From NCBI GenBank assembly GCA_008711295.1, contig VUYV01000069.1, forward strand, positions 3,240,718 to 3,304,717: 64,000 bases of DNA, written 5' to 3'. Within the stretch, counting starts at the first letter, position 1. Each line of letters opens with the position of its first letter. The translations under genes were made by a program, and so were the position numbers. Under the pieces are notes generated by a model that saw nothing but the letters and a program-made list of their open reading frames with translations, was not told the DNA's origin and made no database searches. Source of the DNA: Anarhynchus alexandrinus. Lineage: Eukaryota > Chordata > Aves > Charadriiformes > Charadriidae. Shown piece after piece: positions 49,741 through 61,931 of the stretch.

Positions 49741-50364
49741 TAATATATTTGTATTGCTTCTGTGGCATTACCCGAAGCTCAATGTATTAATGTAAATTGA
49801 AAATAGAGAGATGATTGTATTCTGTCTTTGCACCTTTTATCTCGCCTTTGACATAGGTTTATCATCCAGACAATATCCACTGCAAAACATTTCCCTGGTA
49901 TGGTCTTCAAATGGTCTTTCCCTCCCTTTCTCTTGTAGTATTGATTTTTGCTCCTCTCCTGGAAGCACAGCTCGACAGGTCATTCTTCCAAATCCCGGTG
50001 CTGCAGCACTGAGGCTATTTTTTATCAGTGGTCAGGGAACGTGAGTTACAGCTTCTGACTGGACAGAGCTCTCTTAAAGGGTCTTTTGAAACACTGTACC
50101 GAGCTCATAAAATACAGTAGATCCTGTGCATTGATTTCTGAAAGAACAGTTGCAGTAAATTAGTCACAAATTCCTTAGGCCATACAGAGGTTTCCTGGTT
50201 AATGTCCTCACACCTGGAAGGAAGATTTGGAAACTTAATATTTATTAGTATCTAATTAACAATTTTCATTCGCTTGTCAGACAGGCTTGACACCAGTCGC
50301 TTACAGCAGTTTTTGTGAGAGAGCAATAGTCCTGAATATCAGCACTTTGTCTTCATCCGCATTG

Positions 50365-50720
50365 ATATATAATATGGCAAAATATATCATATATAATATT
50401 TACAAAATATACAATATAATAATTATATAGTACAATTATTTTACAATCATATATCATAATATATAATATTTATAGTATATAATATTAATAGTATATAATA
50501 ATTATAATTAGATCTATAATATATATAAAAAATATAATGAAGTGCCTATAGATTAACCCTTCATAATCTGTTTCGGTCCTATTTATTAATTTTTGGAGTT
50601 TGCATTTTATAATATATATAATATATTAATTTTTATACATCATATATTAATGTGTAGTATCATATCCCATCATATAATAATATATTATATAATTTGTTTC
50701 AATATGAAATATAGTAATGA
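50365..50720. repeat. AT-rich low-complexity block
   Basis: About 355 bases are made up largely of TATAAT, ATATAAT and AATATAT strings with few G or C. The block looks like a decayed AT microsatellite with potential to form cruciforms. An (ATC)n run of about six units follows at 50799-50817. Confidence 0.85.
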
Positions 50721-50798
50721 AATGCAATATAATATAGTCTGGCGTGACATGGGTCTCTGTCCTATGTTATTTTTGAAGAATCTTGAGTTCAAATTTGA

Positions 50799-50817
50799 AA
50801 TCATCATCATCATCATC
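50799..50817 (+). repeat. (ATC)n microsatellite
   Basis: Six tandem ATC/TCA units are followed by CCCTTC. It is too short to be very unstable. Confidence 0.85.
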
Positions 50818-50820
50818 CCT

Positions 50821-52386
50821 TCATGTAACTCACCCGCTCTAGATATTTCTTTTTCACTTGTCCCTTAGTAATTTCATAAAAATAGAAGTCCTCCTCATTT
50901 GAAGGAACCCCTACCAGTAACAGTGGTCTTCTTAACCAGAAGCGAGATTAACACCTACCTGTCTTCTATGGTTTTCAGTTTCCAGAGAAACAGCATTTAA
51001 AGTGTGAAGTGCTCCATCATGTACTGCTGAGCTGAGAATATGAACCTGTCATCTTCCAGTCCACTCTGTTCGCCAGCCTTTCCAGAAGTCAGCTTATTAT
51101 TTGCTGATTCAGCATGCTTGACTGAAATTCAGTTTCTACAGCTTTCACGGGGGTATGCAGACCCCCAGCATCACATAGAAGGTTGAAGGATAATACATGA
51201 ATGAAAACTTAGAGAATAAGCTCCCGAGTATAGTAATGAGGATGCAGCGGTGCAAACTTTATTAATCTTAAACTTGTCAAGAAATTTAGCTGTACATAGC
51301 ACTAAATGATATAGTCTTGTTAAGTGGTGTGATTCATTGGATTACGAAGATCAGAGATTCAGAAAGAAATCAATCTATTTTAGAGCCGTCAAACCAATTA
51401 CAGCTGCAACTGCAATATTTTAAGAGGGCCTAAGGCTTGATTTATTTTACCATTTTTATATCTTAAATGAATCTGCTTGCATGTGCAAGTGTATATATTT
51501 CACCACCAAAAAGAAACTCATTGTTTTCTACACCTGATGACATTAAAATGACTGCTCCTTAGTGAGAGATTACAGGCTGATTTTCTGCCACTTCTATCAA
51601 TTCTAAACAAGGCAATTACTTTCCCTTAAGAAGAAATAAAAGTTTATTTATGGTCTTTAGAGCCATGATATTCTCCTTAGCGGCATACTGAGTGACAGCC
51701 TGAAAGATTTTAACGTAGTCGTAGTAAGATTTCATTCTTCTGGCTATTTGGGAAAAAGGTGATCTTGAAGCAGATCTCTGAATATACCTTTGAGTCTTTG
51801 AAACTATATCCCTGAGGGTGCCTAAACAAGAATTCAGAGTATTTAATATGAACAAATTCTTGGCAAGACCTTACATAACACAAGCACAGTATGTAAATCC
51901 ATCGAAGGATGAAATGGAACTAGTTAGATGCAAGTCAAAGCATTTTGATAAGTCACAGCTAATCAAATACAAATAAAAATAGATGTTGAATTTTTAAATA
52001 AGATTCAATTGATTAGATTGGGATCATTCCATATTATTCAGGAGCAACAATTTTATGCAAGATGAGCAAACACCAGGAGCATTCATCGTTCTTTGATTTT
52101 TTAAGTTTACTTGTGCGTGGGTTTAAATTTGTCTTTCTTGTTATTGCTGAATGAAAGTGGTATAATATTACAAACTGGAATACATTGATTATACCAAAAT
52201 AGGTTTTAAGTATAGTGTTGAATATAAAAATGATGACTTTTTATTAAATATCAGGCTGGAGGCAGCCATCAAGTAAATGGAAAAGCACTGCAGAACAGAG
52301 TTCAGCCATTATTGCCTTGTGATGGGGTTATTGTTAAGTTTCATCATCCTTCCTGCTAAATCCTCTGTTTGATGACCCTCTTTTAG
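50821..52386. other. Unannotated AT-rich DNA
   Basis: No gene or repeat family is recognised. A strong acceptor-like sequence, CTTCTATGGTTTTCAG, ends near 50980 and is followed by about 18 open codons, but without a donor. Confidence 0.5.
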
Positions 52387-52531
52387 CAGAAGACAAATGC
52401 AAGAAGAATTTTCTCTCTAGAAGTCAACCTGTTTTTCCGACAGCTCTTCAGCCTCACGGCTTTGAACGCCCTGCTCGCGGAAGGAGCTCTCCGGCATGTC
52501 TCTAGGACATCAACAGGTTCTTTCCAAGCCT
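52387..52531 (+). other. Exon-like GC-rich patch with splice-site consensus
   Basis: The segment follows CCCTCTTTTAG and ends at CCT/GTAAGT, a strong donor; a second acceptor, TTTTTCCGACAG, lies at 52432-52443. One frame is open throughout (48 codons, for example FSLTALNALLAEGALRHVS), and five CpGs fall within 60 bases around 52457-52493 although the surroundings are CpG-poor. A second frame is open until a TAG at 52503. No matching exon was found on either side with a consistent phase. It may be an exon of a noncoding RNA, a remnant of a coding exon, or a constrained noncoding element. Confidence 0.2.
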
Positions 52532-55500
52532 GTAAGTTCTCTGCACAAGGTAGATAATTTCAGTTTAGAGGGTTGGCCTGCATATCTTTGGAAGTACAAA
52601 TGTGTCTTACTGAATTTGCCTGATACCAAACACATTAGGAGGCAGTGATTTGCCTTAGTCAATGTGCGTGTGGACTGTGCAGTTCATAGAACTTGATAAA
52701 CTGTCTTGAAATCCAGATGAAACAAAGTTTATGTGTCCGAAAGAGTGTATACTCCCATTTGTAAGTACTTCATAATTCTGGTTGAGAAAATAAAGCTGTC
52801 AAAAAATAAATGCCAAAAATGCCAGTGGGGAATGAGAGTTATTCCTAGATAGTTCAATCAGTTGGGGAATATGGTTCGGCAGGCCCTACCAGACCTGGGT
52901 TATCTTCCTCTTTCTGTTATTTCCACAGCTCACACTACTTCATTTCCACTTACCTGGTAGAATCCTATTTGGACATGCATCTGGGGTTTTTTTTCTCCAT
53001 CAAAACTAAGGTGACAAAGGAGGCTGGTTTGGCTTGTGAGTGCAGATGGAGAGCACTCTTGGACTTAGCTCCTCAGAGGTAATCCTAGATGCTGTGCGTT
53101 GTATATGGCCTTTCAGACAAGGATAACATGACACTTGTTAAGCGTTTAGCAATGTGGATCTTCCCTCATAAATCAGGACCTAAAAGAGGCATATCTCAGT
53201 TGAAAGGGAAAAAAGTTCTCTTCTTCAGGGAGGTCCCTTTTGGATAACTGTTATTAATATCTGTGATGATCTCAGCTGCCACCACAATGGATGCTACACA
53301 AATGATTAGAACTATGCATCTTGAAGCACGGCAATATGAAACAGAAATACAGTCAGGCCTCCAAGTCCTATTTATAAAGCCTAGAGGAAGGTTGATCTTG
53401 GTCTTTTGCTCTAACTGAATAGGTGCCGAGAGACAAGGGTCAGCAGTGAACAAAAGGCACTGGAGGTTCCTGGGACCCCTGAACATCTCAAACACCAACT
53501 TTAAATGTAATTGTAAAACTTTCACCATTATAGAGGTGTCAAATAAGACGACATATATATAAGATATTGATTTTGTCACTTCTTCTTCCAACTGCCACTT
53601 ACCAGCCAATCCAAAATTACCATTCCAAGGGTACCCAGATGAGCTGATACCTTTTGTATTCTGATAAATATCTTGGGCACAAGAAGTGTTTGATCATTAT
53701 GAATTCACGTGCCATTAATTGTAATATACTGATGAAAGGAATTCATGCAGCTGTCGTGTACTGCCAGGGGTGTTATGTTCTAATTTAGTGCCAGTCATCG
53801 GGCGTAATAAAGGTGTTACTCATCAAATCTTGAGCATGCTATATTTGTGTATCCTATACAGCAACCAAAGCACAGGGTAGATGTAAATAGCTTCACACTG
53901 ACACTAATTTGCTATAATTTCATGGCATCTTTAATGTCTATGCATCATGAAGATAAACTGGTAGAATGGAATAATTAATTAAATTGCATTTTATTTTTAA
54001 CAGAAACTGAATTTGGTATTACACTTTCACCTAAATTGAATCCACCTGATTAGTATTATAGAATTAAAGCCGCTCTAAGATGAATTGGTTTCATATCTTT
54101 AGTTTCTTCATGCTTCTAATATCTGTGAATTGCATTGTACTGCTTAGATATCCTGCCATCTTTTCAAACTGCAATACCTACAAAAAAAGATTGCTTAGCT
54201 CTTTAATGAAATAACTAAACAAGGAAGAACCTAATAAATGAAAAATATGTTACACAGTTCTCAAAGTCCTATATTTTAGGCCCACCAAAACAGATGGTGG
54301 CATGCCTTTCATGCACTGAATTAAAAATATTCTATATCCAGGAAAAAAAAATAAAAATTCAGGAGTCAGGCAATCCCTGAAGCATGCTGCCTCTGTTCTA
54401 AACCTCTGGTTCAGCTACATCAGCAGGTTGTGACTGAGCACCTGGCAGAAGTGCCTTTCAAAAGCTGACAGTCCATATGTGACTTGTAAAGTGGTGTTGT
54501 GATGGAGCTCAAGAAATTAAGATTAATTAAGACACAGACTGAATTAACGGTTAATACTGACTCATCAGCTCTAAAGCAAATATCAGATAACATTCAGCAT
54601 GGCTTATGCCTATTATATGCATTATATTCTGTCTAAACTCAATGGATGTACTGTTAGTATTATCTATGAAAAATAAATAATTTTTGTCATGAACGGTGAA
54701 TCTTGAACAGAAACCAGCTATAGATCACTAGTCTGAAGTGTAAAAATGGTTCATGCAAAAAATGTTGGACATTTCTGGCATAGGAAAATTAAGTATCCTG
54801 CATAAATTAATTATATTTCTTAATTTTGATGGAATAAACCCCTGCGGGAAAGACATTAACACGGTTATACCATTGTACGGCATTAAATATTTAAATGTAG
54901 TTTGGTACACAGGGATACAGAGTGTATCCCCTGAGTAGTTCATAGGCAATAGTCCCCAGCTTAGTCCAAAAGCAAAATACACTAGGAAATTAACACCAAA
55001 CTAAGTTTGGAAATTAATTCCTGAAAGCCCACAGCTCAAAAAGGAACAAACCCAAAATGTACAGTATATTAAAGTTAGACAAGTGTTTATAAATCTTGAT
55101 CAAACCCTACCCCCCATGCATTGGTTAGAAGGAAGATTCAGATGAAGACATAAATTGTGTAAACCCAACCAAAACTTGGAGGAATTTAAGTGTCTACGTC
55201 CATCAGAGCAATCAAAAAAGCTTTTTCTCCAGCACTGTCCAACGGGTAAAGTAGCTGTCGAAACTCATCACGTACCTCCTTGCATAACATGAAGGTTTCT
55301 GCCAGGAACAAGTGTACCAACTGCCCGTTCTGCACAGCCGGGCACCAGCTGGAGGCTGCGGTGATGTCTGCCTGCCCGGGACAGCCTTCTCCAGGCGTGC
55401 TCATGGCTAACTCTCACCTGGAATAGTGAACTAGGGCAATGCACAGGAGTCACAGCCTCTTCCACCAAAAGCCTAGCTGAGGATCAAGGTCTGGGCTCTT

Positions 55501-58500
55501 CTTGTGATAAATCTTGCCAGAGCTATAAGCTGAAGACCTGGGTTAGGTTTCCATCTCAGCCTGCAGATGAAGTTGGAGGGGAGCACTTTCCAAACCTGTT
55601 CACAGATTCCTGCTTGGACAACTAGGCTGTTGGCTAACACACATGGTGAGCGCTCTCCTCTTGAAGCTGTGCTACCACGCAGCTAAAAATGCAAGTATCC
55701 TTGAGCCAAATACAAGCAAGCAAATAACAGAAGGACTCTATAACCTAAGAGTTACGATGCTTTGCTGTGGGAGATCATGACCTTGTTCCTGTCATTGTTT
55801 GCCTGTGTGGTACACAGTAACTCAAAATTAGAAAGTAATGCCCCCATTATCTCCAGTTCAACTTGCTTTTTTGGTTGTATTTTTTTTTTGGAAAAAAAAA
55901 AATAATGTCAGGGCACAGAGAGATTTGTGTGGGATTGCTGAGACCAGGATCCTTTGGGCATAAGAAATTCTGAACCCTCTCCTAACATAAGTAATGCTAT
56001 GTCATACTCATAACATCAGGCACTTCCAGACTCCTTTTCTGAAAGTGTTTATTTTCAGTGATTTCCTCCTGAGATAGCAGAAATGGTTTCAAACAGTGCA
56101 GTCTGAATGCAAAACAAAAGGCCAGTGCCCTCTGACCAGTGAAGATGGGAAAAAGCCATCCTAATTAATGTTGTTGCTCGTTTGCCTAAAAGCAGCTGGG
56201 AATTTAATTAGTTCTGTAACTTGTTAGTTTTGATGGATATCTGCCCTCTGCCACGGAGCAGCTGTTATCTCACCTCCAGCTGCTTCTTGCAGATCAGCGG
56301 CTCCCAATCTTTTTGGAGCCAGCCTCACTGCTGCCTGCCTTGCCTTGCCCCTCTGACCGAGCACCGCTTCCTCGCCGGCTTTCGGCAGCGTTGGATGCTG
56401 CTCCCTTCATCCCTGCAGCCTCCTTGCTTCTCCCGATGCTGCAACCCTGCTGTGGCCTTGCTTTGCCATGCTCCAGACATCTGCTGGTCTCCCCCCAAGC
56501 TGGCTCTTCCTCCCTCCCTCTTCTCTGATATTTAATGCTGTGATGTTAACACAGAGATCTGTGCCAACCAGCCCAGCAGAGCTTCTGAGACTGGGGGTCA
56601 ATCCTGTTTTTCACTGTGACTGGTCTCCACTATAACCCTAACTCACGGATCAACAGCCCTAAAACTGCTGCTTCCAGCGCGGCCACGGTAGAGCTGGAAT
56701 GCTGGGTGGTATCAGCTCAGGTGAAGCGATTTCCTTCATGAAAAGAATTTGGAAACCATTATATATTTTTATATATATATATAAAAAAAATAATTTGAGA
56801 AAATTAATTTCTCGTCAATCTGAAACAGAAAATGTTTATTTTATCTCACCGGAATGAAAATAACGGGGAGAGGGGGAATGGTTCAATGAAGTGCTTAATT
56901 CAGTCTAAACCAAAGTTTTCATTTCTTTTTGCTGTGTAATCCTTTCAAATGTATTTGGCTAAATTCAAAACAAAATTCATTTAAATGGTTCTATTTTTGT
57001 ATGTTCAAAAGTTTTTGATCTTTCTTTTCTGGATTTATCAAAGCTGTTCATATACTAATCATTTTGGTACTCCCTATAGCGCATTTTTCAGAAAATAAAC
57101 CATTCATGGTAACAACTTTGCCCAAATCTATCATTAACCATTTTTCCTCCTTCTTTTTCCCTCGGTGGGCCAGTAAAATAGATGGTCTTAGAAACAAACC
57201 TTATTGTGTTCCAAATGAATGCCCCACTAAACTGGGACATTGCTTGGTGTTTGCATAAGAAATGTCATTTCTCTGTGTCTGTATGAGAAAGGGAAAAAAA
57301 CTATAACAAAGCAGTTTTGCTAATTTTATCTTTCTGTAAAATTTTAAAAAGCAAGAGATTTAACCTACTGTCAAACAAGCATGTGCTTTCTTATCTAGCT
57401 CTGTATATTGTAATTATTATATTTATTTGTTATTATAAATAGCATTAAATTTGGGATCAGTTTGGCTAGATGCTCAATATTTTCATACAATACTGTTGGG
57501 CATAGAATAACTTTCTTAAGAATAAGAGAATCTTGTCTTAGGACTGTTTCTTAGGACTATTTCTAGTATGAACACCATATTACTCCCTTTTGCTCAACTG
57601 TTTTCTTTCCTGAATTCTTTAATGGTCCAAAATTTGCCCTTGTCACCCACAGCACAGAAAAAAGCATTTTAAGATGTTTTACTGGAGTGACTCTCTGCTC
57701 ACAAAGTCATTTTTCACAGATTATATCAGACCACATACTAATAACATATGCATACTCACTACCAGCTTGTCTGGGACAAATGATAATTTTGACACTCTCT
57801 AATACATCACTTTCACTGTGTTTAAGGATTTATTATACTGGAGATGTTCATGGACACTGTAGGGGAATCAGATCTCACAGACTTTCAGTAATTTTCTGAA
57901 ATCTCTTGCTTAATCAACATTTCTGTTGTTTAGCAGTTAGAAGGATTCTCAAAGCTAAATATAAAGCAATGCCAACCTGTTATATCTAGACTTTTTACTT
58001 TACATTTTTGCTGAATCTCTTTTTAGGCTTGAGTGCATTTTCATATCTCACCTTCCAAAAAAGTAAAAATTCATGAGGTTCCAAATGTTGTTAATATGGC
58101 CACCTGTGACCCAAATATAAGATTTTTGGGGTAACGAGGTACTGACTTCAGGTGGCAAAGTTGTTGCTATCAGCCATTTGAACATTCCACATTTAGCCTC
58201 AGCAAATTTTTATAGTGCTCCAACTTGCTGCTCAAACTAATTTCTTAGCCTCAGTTAGTCTCATGTTGGTCAAATTTTAAAGTGGCTGCAAACGACATCA
58301 GTACAAATGCAACATTATTTTTTCCCTGTATTTTTGATGCTTTGGTTAAAACGTGCAATTTAGGAGATAATGTTTGAGGTTGGATCAAACCTCTCTGAAA
58401 CTGGTAGGTTGGCATATTTTTATACAACACAAAGCTCTTCAGTGCTCTTGGAAAAATAGCTCCGTGCGGGTACTGTTTGAGAAGGAACATACACAGCGCA

Positions 58501-60241
58501 GTCAGAGGGGCTGGAGAAGGGTGGACAGGAGCAGAGGGCTACATCCACAGAGCACAACACAATGCCACGCGGAGGTACTGCTGCTCTTCAGCTCCAGAAA
58601 AGTACCCATGTCAAACTGCTTCAAGTGTCTTGCTCTCCTCTTTAGTTACCTGTATGTAGTTATTGAGCACCGAATTATGCCATGATGATCTACTATAAAA
58701 AACCAGGAAACCTCGGTACAGTCTGACCAAGCACTAAGATATGACTCACAGGGAAATCTGGAAGGAGGGCTCTCAGCTTGAGGGCTTATTGAAAATATTT
58801 GTGTTGTGAATAGAGAGCCTGTCTTTGTCCGATTACCCCAAAGCTCAAGAACATAAAAATGAGAGGTTTTTTCCACTCACAAATCCATAGAATTGTATCA
58901 GAGGTACCTGAATGATTCTTTCTTTTTTTTTTCTTTAATTTACAAACACTGAAATAACCTTCAGAGCTCTAAATTTTAACTTTTTACCAACCTGAAATGG
59001 ACCAGCAATATTTCTTCTTAAAGCTTTCAAAATCAGGTTTCACCAAGTAAAAAGAGTTCTGGACACTGAAAATATAGGTCTTGGTCTGAAATTTGTTCTC
59101 AGATGAAATGTCAAGCATAGTTAAGGATCAGAAATCTGTCATGAAGTCTTACAGACTTCAAAAGTTTCTGAGCAGGCTTAATGTTTTTCACCAAAACAGT
59201 TACACAGAAGTCAAGTTTGCAAGTGTCAGAATCTTATAACTGAATGCTATGACTCTAGTAAGAGGTAAAAAACTCCCATGAAACCTGATATAAGCCAGTG
59301 GAACAAAGTGCAGATGTAGTTACATATGTATGTAATGATTTCAAATCTAAAACTCTGAAATGCAGCAGTCTGAAACATGTCCAGAATTATTCCACATCTG
59401 CAAGATACTTTTTCTTACTCTCATTTAGTTGTCTCTGTCTCTTATGGTACTCAGTCCTGATCTCAAATGTAGGCAACAATAAAAGGAAAGCACTTTCTGC
59501 TTATACAGAGAGTGAAAAGATCTGGGGTGGCATTTTTACTTGTCCCATTTAAGGAGAAACCTTTGGGACATCATTCACACTCTCCACATGTCAATGTAAA
59601 ATGACAGCAAAGAATTGGCAAGCTCTGTTGCTGTAATTGAAAACTGAAGTTCTCCCATATTTAGATTCCTTTAGGCATTTCATGGCTACCTCCACCACAT
59701 TCAACCATCTCACAACTTTATGTATTAAAACTTTCTCTTTTTCCTTCTGGACTTAAAATATGACAAATACAAAGCTCAGATACTTTAATAATTTATAAAA
59801 TAAAGAGATTAAAAGTTGAATGTTTTGAGTCAAATTCTTTCCACATTTCTCTTGTAAATATGTTTTTTAAAAAAAAAGTAGGCTTATCACTAACAAAACT
59901 AGGTTTCAGATAACAAAGTGAATATTCCAATTAAAATGAAAGCCAGAAATCTCTCCTTCTAATTAAAGAAACATTAGCAAACCCACAAAAATTATTTGTT
60001 ACTCTCACTAAAACTCCATTAAAATTGTGTATCTTCTTGCTTTTATATTTTCCTATCATTGTTGCTATACTGATATGGTCCTAGTTCAAGAATAGCTATA
60101 GAAGAGAAGCATGAGCTTCAATGTTTGTCTGTTGTGATGCAAAGGGAGACTTGTATATGCCATGGTAAAGCAATGCTGTCCAGGCTAGAGGCTGCATTCG
60201 GATTGTAAGAGGTATCCATACAACTAGTCACCTTTTCTCAG
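52532..60241. other. Unannotated AT-rich DNA with two GC-rich patches
   Basis: No gene is recognised. A GC-rich patch at 55186-55480 holds a 72-codon minus-strand frame and donor-like strings. Another at 56230-56560 is pyrimidine- and GC-rich with overlapping frames on both strands and no recognised content. A TA-dinucleotide run lies at 56769-56783. The 53880-54180 segment contains TAATTAATTAAAT, a homeodomain-type site cluster. A 58-base open segment at 59200-59257 with a donor-like TCTA/GTAAGA could join in frame to the segment at 60242, but the acceptor is poor. Confidence 0.45.
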
Positions 60242-60292
60242 GAAAAAATGAGGAAAAACTGGTCAAGCAGCAAAATCAGATCAACCAGGTAA

Positions 60293-60961
60293 ATGGCTTC
60301 TTGTACAGTTGTTCAAAGATCAAGAAAGGAGCCTGCTCTTCTCCCAAGAGTTAGGAACAGATTTGTTCTCAGTAAGTGTCTTGCTTCCCCTTTTCTGGTG
60401 AGCAGCTGTAACCGCAACACAAACTGTTCTTCCTTTCCCCACCTCCACAAATTCCCATTTGGCAAAGGTCTTAGTTCTCTGCCAAACACAGAGGTTGCTA
60501 CTGATACAGTGGGGGAAATACAGGCCAAGGAGGGTCTTAAGACTGGTATCTTCCCTTTGCAGATATCAAGGTTGGACCATGGAGAATTACTACAACATGA
60601 ATATGACACTGGTAGAGTGATTTTTTTTAGTGTTTTCCGAAGTAACCTAGAAAATTGCAAACCTGAAAAACTATGCTGCAAAAATCCAACAGTTTCTAGC
60701 CCCATGATCATTCCTTGTCTCTCACCCTTTCCTCGACCAAGTATAACAATGAAGATGACCAAAAGAAAGAAGTCAGAACAGAGGACTTGCAGTGGAAATT
60801 CAGCAACATCTGTTAACAGTGAGTTAATCTTTTTTTGGGGTGTGAAGACGGATCAGATGTCTCTCACTCTTTCTTCTGCATTTGCTATTATTATCTTCTT
60901 GTATATCTGCCTACATGTTAATATCATTTATGTTCTTTTAAATATAGCTGGATTTTTGTAA
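60293..60961 (+). CDS. Longest open frame (222 codons); candidate exon of an unidentified gene
   Basis: This is the longest frame in the window, ATG to TAA, with an in-frame TAA directly before the ATG. At about 60% A+T, a frame of this length is unlikely by chance (my rough estimate is well below one expected in 64 kb). The peptide is Ser-, Cys- and Lys-rich with no domain I recognise, and a hydrophobic stretch fills the last 35 residues. Splice signals suggest the coding part may end earlier: AACA/GTGAGT at 60818/60819 is a strong donor, and TTCCCTTTGCAG at 60551-60562 is a strong acceptor within the frame. A small segment at 60242-60288 also has good borders (CCTTTTCTCAG and CCAG/GTAAAT). 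A 149-codon frame runs opposite, a warning that low local stop density may explain part of this. Confidence 0.25.
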   Translation: MASCTVVQRSRKEPALLPRVRNRFVLSKCLASPFLVSSCNRNTNCSSFPHLHKFPFGKGLSSLPNTEVATDTVGEIQAKEGLKTGIFPLQISRLDHGELLQHEYDTGRVIFFSVFRSNLENCKPEKLCCKNPTVSSPMIIPCLSPFPRPSITMKMTKRKKSEQRTCSGNSATSVNSELIFFWGVKTDQMSLTLSSAFAIIIFLYICLHVNIIYVLLNIAGFL

Positions 60962-61836
60962 CAGGACCTCTTACATACTTAATCTTAAAATTGTACATGT
61001 GTATGTCCATTATAAAACTATAATACACAAAATACTTGATGTTACTGGATTCAAATGAATAAAAGCATGAAAGACACTCTTAGTTCTGTCTGCCACTGGG
61101 ATATGATAAATAAAGTTTAAACTTTTAAATTCTCAGAATAGATATATCAAATGATTTTTTTAAAGTATATTTACTCTTATAAATTTGTTCTATGTACGTA
61201 TATGAGAAATCTCAAGGCTTCTGAGTTTGCAGTGTTTCATTCACTGAAAGGTGGAGTGCTTTGTACTTGCAAATACATACTCTCAAACCCCCTCCAATTT
61301 AACATAATATTTATCTGAGTGTATAGAAAGAATGATGCTGGATATGTTGAACGGTTAGGAGACACTTTCTAGGTGAACTTCGTGACAATGTAGTTTTTTT
61401 CCTTTAACAACAGCAGACTTCACTTCACTCTATAGAACTACCTTTTGTTCCCATGTATAAGAAAAGAAATACTATATAACAGCCTTGTATAACATAATAC
61501 TTAACGTGAATTAAGAACTTATATATCCAACTGGAAAAGCATCACATACATTTAACTGTATATGCCAACGCTTGTTATGTACTCATGCTGAAACTGTAAT
61601 GAGAGGCAAAATTTCTTGTGTCACACACAGTGACAGTTTTGAAAGCTAAGAAATACAATGGTAAATAGTGAAAAATAACCACCTTCTTAAGGAAACAACA
61701 GAAAATATGGTCATCTTAACTGATGGTAAAATTTTAGTGTAATGACAGCAACTTCCCTGTAGGTATCCCTGAGTTTCATTGGGAACACTAGCAAATTGTT
61801 ATTTTTTTTTGTTTTATTTTCATTCTTTGTCTACAG

Positions 61837-61931
61837 ACAGTTTCTTCAAAAGTACAGAAATGCCTCCTGTAGAAGACAACATCTGCTTGCTAAAGGATAG
61901 ACACAACAATCAACAACATTCCTCAAAATAG
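61837..61931 (+). CDS. Candidate terminal exon following the 60.3-60.8 kb frame
   Basis: A very strong acceptor (T-rich tract, then TTTGTCTACAG, AG at 61835-61836) is followed by 31 codons ending in TAG at 61929-61931. The first two bases complete the codon left open by the donor at 60818, so the reading frame continues without a shift. The tail peptide is hydrophilic (EMPPVEDNICLLKDRHNNQQ). A poly(A) signal, AATAAA, lies at 62255-62260, giving a plausible 3' untranslated region of about 330 bases. Matching phase has a one-in-three chance and AATAAA is frequent in AT-rich DNA, so support is modest. The protein is not recognised. Confidence 0.18.

Noticed and set aside
53196..53609. 137-codon minus-strand frame with a hydrophobic segment
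   Set aside because: No recognisable domain, no splice or promoter context; hydrophobic stretches are expected from T-rich codons.
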